In this document: piece by piece, positions 1 to 5,415 of the stretch
Layout of the letters: every line of letters starts with the position of its first letter
Numbering within the stretch: position 1 is the stretch's first letter
Source: Prevotella sp. CAG:617
Lineage (GTDB): Bacteria > Bacteroidota > Bacteroidia > Bacteroidales > Bacteroidaceae
Reading direction: 5' to 3'
Length of the DNA: 5,415 nucleotides
NCBI GenBank assembly: GCA_000438115.1
Contig: FR903636.1
Location: forward strand, 15,013-20,427
Position numbers and translations under genes: made by a program
Notes under the pieces: model-generated
What the model was told of the DNA's origin: nothing
Seen by the model: only the letters and a program-made list of their open reading frames with translations
Databases searched by the model: none

Positions 1-2245
1 GGTTGGCTTCTGCAAGAAGCGTGCCGAGCTGTTGGCTGGAGTCCGTAAAGTCGGGACGCAGCTGCCAGTCGCAGGAGTTACCGCCGTCGGCCGGTACGTT
101 CCACAGGTTGACCGAGTAGCCCTGGCCCGAAGCGGCCGCGTTGAGCAGCCAGCTGCCTAAGGCGTCGGTAGAGATGCTGTAGTAATAGTAGTCGCCGTCC
201 TGTCCGTAGCGGTCGGCGGTGATTTTAAAGTCGTAGTGCTTCTGGGTGGCATCGTAGCTGAATCGGGCCGTATTGCTGGTGGTCGTAGTCGGGATGACGG
301 AACCCTCGGGCTGTGCGCGGCACACTAGAGCAAAGTAACCGGCGCGGTCGGGGTCTTCCTCTAGGGCCCAGAACTGGTTGTCGTAGTTGTCGTCGCCTTC
401 AGCGGCCTGGGCGTTGGTCCAGAGTACACCAGCCTTGGCGCCCTTGCCGGAGTATTGCGAAATCAGCGGCGAGCCTTCGGCCAGCAGTTCGATGCACTTG
501 TTGGCGCGGTCGCCGGTGGAGCGCGTTACCAAGCGGTAGTAATAGGACTTGTCGGCGGTGGAGAACTTCGGCATCACCTTGTCTGTCTGGGTGCTTGTGC
601 CCGTCAGGTAGTGCGGGCTGTAGCGGTAATTGCCGAGCTTGAACATTACGGTATCCTGGGCCATGCGCTGACAGAAGCTCGTGAAGTTCTTTTTGTTTTC
701 AGGAGTCCATCCGGTTTCGGCAATGGCCATTAGGCGCGGCAGGGCCAGATATTCCAGCAGGGTGGAGTCGGCCACGTGCTCGGTCCAGAACGTGCCCTGT
801 ACGCCGGTGTAGTAGGGCTGCAGGGTGGTGCTGACGTTGGACTGTATGGGCTGGTAGTTGTAGGTGCGCTGCAGGTCGTCGTTGCCGTCGCCGGCTACCT
901 TCATCCAGCTGTCGTCCTGCTTTTGCCGGCGATTAATATAGTAGTAGAAGTAAGGCGTCATGACGTTTTGCAGTCCCAGCGATGCGGCTTTCTGTGCAGC
1001 AGCCTCAGGGCCGGTCCAGCACATGATGGTGGCGCCGGTGGAGCGAATGAGGTCAACGTCGGCATTACTCTCAGTGATGCTCTCGTTCCAAAGGAAGAGC
1101 TTGTGGCCGCGGGTGGCGGCAAAGTCTGCCATTTCCTTGATAAAGTGCGACTGCAGCTGGCGGGCGTTGGTCATGCCCTCGTCCTGCATTTTCTGCTGAC
1201 ACTCGGCATTTTGCTGCCAGGCCGTGGTGGGGCACTCATCACCGCCGATGTGAATGTAGGGATAGGGGAAGATGTCCATCAGTTCGCCGATGATGTCCTT
1301 GGCAAACTGTACGGCCTGCGGGTTGGCCACGTTGAGTACGTCGGACGAAACGCCCCAGGGCATCCAGTTCTGGTGCAGTCCGTCGGGGGTGCAGCTGAAT
1401 TCGGGATAGGCTGTCATGGCGGCCACGAAGTGTCCGGGCATGTCAATTTCGGGCAGAATCTCGATGTGGCGTTCGCGGGCATAGGCCACTACGTCACGCA
1501 TCTCTTCCTGCGTATAATAATAAGGTCCGTAGGGACGGTTGGTATAGTAGCCGCCTTGCGTCCAGTCCCACTGGTAGGAATTGGGCGCGATGCTGCCCAC
1601 GGAGGTCAGGCGCGGCCATTTCTTGATTTCGGCGCGCCAGCCCTGGTCGTCGCTCAGGTGCCAGTGGAAGCGGTTGAGTTTGTAGATGGACATGAGGTCG
1701 AGGATTTTCTTCACCTCTTCCACACTGAAGAAGTGGCGGGCGGCGTCGAGCATGAAGCCGCGGTAGCCAAAGCGGGGCTCGTCGGTAATGCTCAGGCAGG
1801 GCAGGGTGTAGCCTTCGGCCGGAGCGGTGGCGTATTGTCCTAGAGCCACATGGGCCGGCAGCAGCTTCTTGAGGGTTTGGAAGGCGTAGAACAGGCCGGC
1901 TGTGGTGCGGGCCTCAATGTTGATGCCTTGGGCGGTGATGTCCAGTTTATAGGCTTCCAGTCCCAGACTGTTGTTGGCGCTTATGCCCACCAGGGCATTG
2001 GCGTCGTCACTCAGGCTGACTTGCAGTCCTGTCGACTGGCTGAGGCTGGTGGCAAAACGCTCGGCCTCGGTGCGCAGACTGTCGGGAAGGGGACAGTAGA
2101 GCGAAATTTGCTGGGGCAGCGTGAGCGTACTCTGTGCCGTTGTCATGGTTTTGGGAACTGGCGTGATGTTCACGACGTTTTGCGCGTAGGCCATGCCTCC
2201 TGTAAGACTGAGGGCCAGCGCAAGCAAAAGCAGTTTGTTTTTCAT
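1..2245 (-). CDS. Secreted GH20 beta-N-acetylhexosaminidase with C-terminal extension (3' end outside window)
   Basis: Predicted to release terminal N-acetylglucosamine or N-acetylgalactosamine from glycans in the periplasm or at the cell surface. The reading frame is open for 748 codons from the ATG at 2243-2245 to the window edge, so the C-terminus is missing. Residues 1-21 form a Sec signal peptide (MKNK, a leucine-rich core, AYA before Q22). Residues about 23-155 resemble the GH20b N-terminal domain. The catalytic barrel follows: YRGFMLDAARHF (161-172), FHWHLSDDQGWR (193-204), LPEIDMPGH (264-272), the catalytic Asp-Glu pair in HIGGDE (D336, E337), LWNE (385-388), FWTEH (486-490) and AETGW (509-513). 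GH20 enzymes use substrate-assisted catalysis, with the Asp orienting the acetamido group and the Glu as acid/base. From about residue 555 an extension with DNQFWAL- and WQL-like segments suggests a ricin-B/beta-trefoil-like sugar-binding module; this is less certain. The linkage and source of the substrate (mucin, host N-glycan, chitin or peptidoglycan) cannot be told from sequence. Confidence 0.95.
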   Translation of the reverse strand, partial: MKNKLLLLALALSLTGGMAYAQNVVNITPVPKTMTTAQSTLTLPQQISLYCPLPDSLRTEAERFATSLSQSTGLQVSLSDDANALVGISANNSLGLEAYKLDITAQGINIEARTTAGLFYAFQTLKKLLPAHVALGQYATAPAEGYTLPCLSITDEPRFGYRGFMLDAARHFFSVEEVKKILDLMSIYKLNRFHWHLSDDQGWRAEIKKWPRLTSVGSIAPNSYQWDWTQGGYYTNRPYGPYYYTQEEMRDVVAYARERHIEILPEIDMPGHFVAAMTAYPEFSCTPDGLHQNWMPWGVSSDVLNVANPQAVQFAKDIIGELMDIFPYPYIHIGGDECPTTAWQQNAECQQKMQDEGMTNARQLQSHFIKEMADFAATRGHKLFLWNESITESNADVDLIRSTGATIMCWTGPEAAAQKAASLGLQNVMTPYFYYYINRRQKQDDSWMKVAGDGNDDLQRTYNYQPIQSNVSTTLQPYYTGVQGTFWTEHVADSTLLEYLALPRLMAIAETGWTPENKKNFTSFCQRMAQDTVMFKLGNYRYSPHYLTGTSTQTDKVMPKFSTADKSYYYRLVTRSTGDRANKCIELLAEGSPLISQYSGKGAKAGVLWTNAQAAEGDDNYDNQFWALEEDPDRAGYFALVCRAQPEGSVIPTTTTSNTARFSYDATQKHYDFKITADRYGQDGDYYYYSISTDALGSWLLNAAASGQGYSVNLWNVPADGGNSCDWQLRPDFTDSSQQLGTLLAEAN

Positions 2246-2323
2246 AATGCAGAGGAAAATAAAAAATGAGCATTGGCGTTCCGAATAAGATTTGTTTTTT
2301 GACTTTTTCGGAGCACGATAGGG

Positions 2324-2331
2324 CAAATATA
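2324..2331 (-). promoter_or_regulatory. Bacteroidota -7 promoter element for the GH20 gene
   Basis: Read on the minus strand the bases are TATATTTG, a perfect match to the TAnnTTTG element of the Bacteroidota primary sigma factor. It lies 78 bases upstream of the GH20 start codon, giving an inferred untranslated leader of about 70 bases that ends in an A/T-rich stretch without a clear Shine-Dalgarno sequence. The partner TTTG element expected 19-20 bases further upstream is not evident; the nearest TTG is about 26 bases away. The call rests on the -7 match and its position. Confidence 0.55.
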
Positions 2332-2447
2332 GCGAAAAAAGTAGACATGGTGAAGCTCAAGTTGTGTTTTTGCCTCATTTTCATCTGTTAAAAAGTGGCA
2401 GAGGGTCTTCCGGCTGGCCATGGCGGGGTTATGTGGGCAGAATTCCG

Positions 2448-2455
2448 TAAATTTG
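2448..2455 (+). promoter_or_regulatory. Bacteroidota -7 promoter element for the EFR1-type gene
   Basis: The bases TAAATTTG match TAnnTTTG exactly and lie 80 bases upstream of the ATG at 2536. Transcription would start around 2459-2462, just before the first leader hairpin. No good TTTG is present at the expected -33 position. The site also argues against the in-frame GTG at 2395 as the true start, because that codon would lie upstream of the promoter. Confidence 0.5.
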
Positions 2456-2462
2456 CTCAGGT

Positions 2463-2496
2463 CCTGCTTCTTTTTCAGGAAGCAGGGGCGTGCTTC
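2463..2496 (+). promoter_or_regulatory. 5' leader with two overlapping, mutually exclusive hairpins
   Basis: CCTGCTTC (2463-2470) pairs perfectly with GAAGCAGG (2479-2486) around an 8-base loop. The GAAGCA part of that second arm (2479-2484) also pairs perfectly with a second TGCTTC (2491-2496) around a 6-base loop. Both hairpins cannot form together. The structure begins at or just after the predicted transcription start and ends 39 bases before the ATG. No U-run follows the second stem, so it is not a standard intrinsic terminator. It could stabilise the 5' end of the mRNA, act as a switch, or be an operator inverted repeat at the DNA level. The pairing is read directly; the function is inference. 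Confidence 0.4.
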
Positions 2497-2535
2497 TGTT
2501 GGGGGCTATTGAAAACTGAAAAACAAAAAATTGTT

Positions 2536-3348
2536 ATGGAACAGCAGAATAGTGAGCCGGTATGGCTCGTAGGATTTTCACCCACGCGGGCTTCGTGGCG
2601 CGTGGGGCAGGCCGTGGCGCGCGGATTGGGCAGCACCTGCCGGGAATTGGATTTGACATACGAAACCGCTTTGCCGGCGCAGTTTGAGGCCGGTGGCTGG
2701 CTGGTGCTCTGCGCGCCGGTGTATGGCGGTCATGTGGCGCCCGTGGCGCTGGACCGCATGGCGGCGTTCCGTGGTGGCGGCGTGCGGACGGTGGTCGTGG
2801 TGACCTATGGCAACCGGGCGTATGACGGTGCCCTGACGGAGCTGGCCGATTTCTGTCGGCAGCATGGCTGCCGTGTGGTAGGGGCTGCGGCTTTTGTGGG
2901 AGAGCATTCCTATAGCGTGGCGGCTCATCCCGTGGCTGCGGGTCGTCCCGATGCGGCCGACCTGGCCAGGGCCGAGCAGTGGGGGCGCGAGGTGGCCCAG
3001 CGTCCGGCGGAGGAGTTGGAGGCGTCACAGCTTGCCGACCGCGGCTGGCAGCCTGAGGTGATGGGTGCCTTCCGGCAGCACGTACAGCAGGCCCTGGCTT
3101 CCGGCCGGACCGTGCCGCCCACGCCGGCCGTAGATGCCGCATTTTGCACCCATTGTGGTACGTGTGTTACGCTGTGTCCGACCAGGGCCATTGCGGCGGG
3201 ACATGAGGAACAGACGCAGGCCGACCGCTGCATCCGCTGCTGTGCCTGTGTAAAGGGCTGTCCCAGCGGAGCGCGCACATACGACACGCCTTTTTCCGAA
3301 GCGCTGAGCACGTATTTCGCCACGCCGCGCCAGCCGGATTTGTGGTGA
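2536..3348 (+). CDS. EFR1-type protein: flavodoxin-like domain fused to 2x[4Fe-4S] ferredoxin
   Basis: A 270-residue cytoplasmic electron-transfer protein with no signal peptide or membrane segment. Residues about 8-155 look flavodoxin-like: strand WLVGF followed by the loop SPTRAS (15-20), where FMN phosphate would bind, then WLVLCAPVYGGHVAP (55-69) and VVVVTYGNRAYDGAL (86-100), all characteristic of the EFR1 family. Residues about 200-248 form a ferredoxin domain with two CxxCxxCxxxCP motifs: C204, C207, C210, C214, and C232, C235, C238, C242. An extra cysteine, C236, sits inside the second motif. This order predicts transfer between a flavin and two [4Fe-4S] clusters; physiological partners are unknown for most family members. 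The start is the ATG after an A-rich leader and the promoter-like element. An in-frame GTG 47 codons upstream is rejected because its extension looks unlike the family. The 3' end faces the metal ATPase across 21 bp, so the two are not co-transcribed. Confidence 0.9.
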   Translation: MEQQNSEPVWLVGFSPTRASWRVGQAVARGLGSTCRELDLTYETALPAQFEAGGWLVLCAPVYGGHVAPVALDRMAAFRGGGVRTVVVVTYGNRAYDGALTELADFCRQHGCRVVGAAAFVGEHSYSVAAHPVAAGRPDAADLARAEQWGREVAQRPAEELEASQLADRGWQPEVMGAFRQHVQQALASGRTVPPTPAVDAAFCTHCGTCVTLCPTRAIAAGHEEQTQADRCIRCCACVKGCPSGARTYDTPFSEALSTYFATPRQPDLW

Positions 3349-3370
3349 GGGGAGGTCCGGACTTCCTCTT
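3347..3370 (+). terminator. Hairpin between convergent genes, candidate terminator of the EFR1-type gene
   Basis: Bases 3347-3356 pair with 3361-3370 around the tetraloop CCGG, giving a 10-bp stem that includes three G-U pairs. It starts within the stop codon of the EFR1-type gene and ends at the last base of the ATPase stop codon on the other strand. In minus-strand RNA the three G-U pairs become C-A mismatches, so the fold favours plus-strand transcripts. The following T tract is short (CTCTTTAG), so an intrinsic terminator is plausible but weak. Confidence 0.4.
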
Positions 3371-5343
3371 TAGCGGCGGGGTGAGGTGTACCGGCTGAAG
3401 ATGCGCATGGCGTTGAGAATGCAGAGTAGGGCCACACCGACATCGGAGAAGACGGCCGCCCACATGGAGGCCATGCCCATGGCGCCGAGCAGCAGAATGA
3501 GCAGCTTGATGCCGAGCGAGAAGGTGATGTTTTCCACCACAATGCGGTGGGTGATGTGGCTCACGCTGAATGCCGTCAGCAGTTCGCTCATGCGGCCGTG
3601 CTGCAGTACCACGTCGGCCGTTTCCATCGCTACGTCGGTACCGCTACAGCCTCCTATGGCAATGCCCACGTCAGCCAGGGCCAGGGCCGGTGCATCGTTG
3701 ATGCCGTCGCCCACAAAGGCGGCCAGTTGCTGGCGGTCGTGGGCTTGCTGGGTCAGGGCTTTCAGCTGCTCCACCTTTTCTTCCGGCAGCAGGCCGCTGT
3801 GGGCGTGCGCAATGTGCAGTTGGTCGGCCACGGCCTGTACGGCCTGCGGCGTGTCGCCCGAAAGGATGTGCATCTCCGGCCGGAATTTCCGGCTGATGGT
3901 CTGCAGGGCCTGCGGCGTGTCGGCCTTAAGTTGGTCACTCATGACGACGTAGCCGGCTAGCCGCCCGTCAATGGCGCAGTAGACCACGGTGCCCGTTTCC
4001 TGCGTTTCGCTTACGGCAATGCCTTGCGCCTGCAGCAGTTTGGCTCGGCCGGCGCATACCTCGTGGCCGTCCACCGTGGCCGTCATGCCGCGGCCCGGTA
4101 CCTCACGGATGTGCTGTGCCTCCGTCTCCTTTACGCCCAGCTGTTCAGCCTTCTTGACGATGGCCAGGGCCAGCGGGTGCGTGCTGCCGCGCTCAACGGC
4201 CGAGAGGTAGTAGAGCAGTTCGGCCTCGTCTTTGACGGCCGGACCGCATACGGCGTGGCTGATGCTGAAGCGGCCTTCGGTCAGCGTACCGGTCTTGTCG
4301 AACACCAGCGTACCGGTGCGGCGCAGGGCGTCGAGGCAGTAACCGCCCTTGAAAAGTACGCCCAGATGTGAGGCCGCTCCGATGGCGGCAAAGTAGGCCA
4401 GCGGAATGCTGATGACGATGGCGCAGGGGCAGGAAATGACCATGAATACCAACGCCCGGTAGAGCCAGTCGGCAAACTGATAATGGAAGTCGGCAGCATA
4501 CAGGCTGTAGACCCACGGCATGGCTACCAGCAGCACGGCCAGTGCCATGACGGCCGGCGTGTAGCGGTGGGCAAACCGGCGGATGGTGCGCTCTACGGGC
4601 GCCTTGCGGTCGGCCGCCTCTTCCACCATGTGCAGGATGCGCGAGAGGGCGCTGTCGTTCCATTTCCGCTCCACCTTCAGGCGTACTACGCCCGAGGCCA
4701 CCACCATACTGGCCGCCACCGGTTCGCCGGGCTGCAGGGTGCGGGGCACACTCTCACCCGTCAGGGCCGAGGTGTCAAAAGCCGCCGGTTCGTCCAGCAG
4801 GGTGCTGTCGAGGGGAACCCGCTCGCCGGCGCGGGCCTGGATGGTGCGTCCCGTTTCCACTTCTTGCGGATGTACCTCCGCCCAGGTGCCGTCGGCCTGC
4901 AGCACACTGGTGCGCTGCGGCCGGATGTCGAGCAGGGCCCTGACGCTATGGCGCGCACGGCCTACGGCGCGGTCCTGAAACCATTCGCCCACGGCGTAGA
5001 AGAGCATCACCGCTACGGCCTCGGGATATTCCCCCAGGGCAAAGGCCCCGATGGTGGCCAGCAGCATGAGCGTGAATTCGTTGAAAAAGTCAAGGTGGCG
5101 GACCTGTTCGCACGCTTCGCGGATGACGGGCAGGGCCACCGGCAGCCAGGCGGCTGCGTAGAGCACCAGTCGGCCTACGGGGGACTGCATCAGACCGAAG
5201 TGGTCACCCACCATGCCGACGGCCAGCAACACGGCCGAGGTGAGGGGGGCACGCAGTTCGTGCCAGGTGGATTGGGTAGTGGTGGTTTCATGAGTATGAT
5301 GAGCATGCTCATGGCAAGAGCAGGATGAAGTCTGAGTACACAT
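3370..5343 (-). CDS. P1B-type heavy-metal ATPase, Zn/Cd/Pb exporter (ZntA/CadA class)
   Basis: A complete 657-residue inner-membrane pump predicted to use ATP to export Zn2+, Cd2+ or Pb2+ from the cytoplasm. All core P-type ATPase motifs are present: TGES (195-198) in the actuator domain, CPC (305-307) in the metal-binding membrane helix, DKTGT (349-353) with phosphorylated D349, the HP dipeptide (389-390) near the nucleotide site, GDTP (496-499) and GDGIND (545-550). About eight membrane segments are visible: four before TGES, two around CPC and two at the C-terminus. K613 and D634-V-G in the last two helices have the same 21-residue spacing as the metal-site Lys and Asp of E. coli ZntA, which supports the divalent class over a copper pump. 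The usual N-terminal HMA domain with GMxCxxC is absent. A short tail carrying C2, C8, C10, H11, H13, H15, H16 and H18 takes its place and may bind metal. Orthology to a named gene is not certain, so no symbol is given. Confidence 0.95.
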   Translation of the reverse strand: MCTQTSSCSCHEHAHHTHETTTTQSTWHELRAPLTSAVLLAVGMVGDHFGLMQSPVGRLVLYAAAWLPVALPVIREACEQVRHLDFFNEFTLMLLATIGAFALGEYPEAVAVMLFYAVGEWFQDRAVGRARHSVRALLDIRPQRTSVLQADGTWAEVHPQEVETGRTIQARAGERVPLDSTLLDEPAAFDTSALTGESVPRTLQPGEPVAASMVVASGVVRLKVERKWNDSALSRILHMVEEAADRKAPVERTIRRFAHRYTPAVMALAVLLVAMPWVYSLYAADFHYQFADWLYRALVFMVISCPCAIVISIPLAYFAAIGAASHLGVLFKGGYCLDALRRTGTLVFDKTGTLTEGRFSISHAVCGPAVKDEAELLYYLSAVERGSTHPLALAIVKKAEQLGVKETEAQHIREVPGRGMTATVDGHEVCAGRAKLLQAQGIAVSETQETGTVVYCAIDGRLAGYVVMSDQLKADTPQALQTISRKFRPEMHILSGDTPQAVQAVADQLHIAHAHSGLLPEEKVEQLKALTQQAHDRQQLAAFVGDGINDAPALALADVGIAIGGCSGTDVAMETADVVLQHGRMSELLTAFSVSHITHRIVVENITFSLGIKLLILLLGAMGMASMWAAVFSDVGVALLCILNAMRIFSRYTSPRR

Positions 5344-5383
5344 GGTTTTGTAGTTTTGAAATGTAATTTCCTTTATCTGGGGG

Positions 5384-5391
5384 CAAAGTTA
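5384..5391 (-). promoter_or_regulatory. Bacteroidota -7 promoter element for the metal ATPase
   Basis: On the minus strand these bases read TAACTTTG, a perfect TAnnTTTG match, 40 bases upstream of the ATPase start codon. The inferred leader is about 35 bases, A-rich, without a clear Shine-Dalgarno sequence. The -33 position falls at the window edge and shows no TTTG. The presence of a promoter here suggests the pump starts its own transcription unit. Confidence 0.55.
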
Positions 5392-5393
5392 CG

Positions 5394-5406
5394 GCAAACC
5401 TTTTGC
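5394..5406. promoter_or_regulatory. Small palindrome just upstream of the ATPase -7 element, candidate operator
   Basis: GCAAA and TTTGC form a perfect 5-bp inverted repeat with a 3-base spacer. It sits two bases upstream of the -7 element, between the two promoter elements, where a metal-responsive regulator could act. The repeat is short and A/T-rich, so chance is a real alternative. No regulator gene is visible in the window. Confidence 0.25.
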
Positions 5407-5415
5407 AACTCGTTT

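Noticed and set aside
776..1843. 355-codon open frame on the plus strand
   Set aside because: It lies fully antisense to the GH20 catalytic domain, whose conserved motifs are unmistakable. Its translation is rich in Gly, Val and His with no recognisable domain; long antisense frames are common in GC-rich genes.
2007..2384. 125-codon minus-strand frame whose start resembles a lipoprotein signal (FFAIFALSCSE)
   Set aside because: It overlaps the GH20 start in another frame, and its lipoprotein-like part is simply the translated promoter region containing TATATTTG. The rest is a frame-shifted reading of the GH20 N-terminus.
2395..2535. 47-codon GTG-initiated N-terminal extension of the EFR1-type protein
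   Set aside because: The extension spans the predicted promoter and leader hairpins, contains a non-conserved-looking sequence, and ends at an ATG preceded by an A-rich leader that matches the expected family start.
2925..3542. 205-codon minus-strand frame spanning the convergent junction
   Set aside because: Antisense to the EFR1-type gene and out of frame with the ATPase; the composition (Ser, Ala, Cys, Arg) is that of a shadow frame.
4483..5328. 281-codon open frame on the plus strand
   Set aside because: Antisense to the N-terminal half of the metal ATPase, with low-complexity Gly/His/Arg composition and no promoter or family resemblance.
3370..5343. Copper-exporting CopA as an alternative identity for the ATPase
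   Set aside because: The CPC motif is shared, but the last two helices have Lys613 and Asp634-Val-Gly, characteristic of the Zn/Cd/Pb class, and lack the Asn/Tyr and Met/Ser signature of copper pumps.
1..5415. A single operon or novel multi-gene system linking the three genes
   Set aside because: Orientations are minus, plus, minus, each gene has its own promoter-like element, and no functional dependence between a hexosaminidase, an electron carrier and a metal pump is apparent.

Overview
The window looks like chromosomal DNA from a GC-rich member of the Bacteroidota, probably a gut or oral Bacteroidales of Prevotella/Bacteroides type. Three things point there. Intergenic regions carry perfect matches to the Bacteroidota -7 promoter element TAnnTTTG. 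Start codons follow A/T-rich leaders without a clear Shine-Dalgarno sequence. The gene content (secreted GH20 hexosaminidase, EFR1-type flavodoxin/ferredoxin) is typical of the phylum. Genus-level placement is not possible by eye.

Layout: (1) positions 1-2245, minus strand: a secreted family 20 beta-N-acetylhexosaminidase with a C-terminal, possibly ricin-B-like, extension. Its 3' end lies outside the window, so 748 codons are visible with no stop. (2) positions 2246-2535: a 290-bp divergent intergenic region with one promoter-like element per strand. On the plus side there is also a leader holding two overlapping, mutually exclusive hairpins. (3) positions 2536-3348, plus strand: a 270-residue EFR1-type protein, a flavodoxin-like domain followed by a two-cluster [4Fe-4S] ferredoxin domain. 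(4) positions 3347-3370: a hairpin in the 21-bp gap between convergent genes. (5) positions 3370-5343, minus strand: a complete 657-residue P1B-type heavy-metal ATPase of the Zn/Cd/Pb (ZntA/CadA) class with a Cys/His-rich tail in place of the usual N-terminal metal-binding domain. (6) positions 5344-5415: its leader, with a -7 element and a small palindrome.

The three genes sit in three separate transcription units (divergent, then convergent), so the sequence does not support a shared operon. They appear to serve separate roles: glycan degradation outside the cytoplasm, low-potential electron transfer, and metal export. I see no tRNA, rRNA, CRISPR, insertion sequence or phage signature, and no clear sign of a wholly new system. 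The items most worth checking are the switch-like leader of the EFR1 gene, the modified N-terminus and upstream palindrome of the metal pump, and the C-terminal extension of the hexosaminidase.
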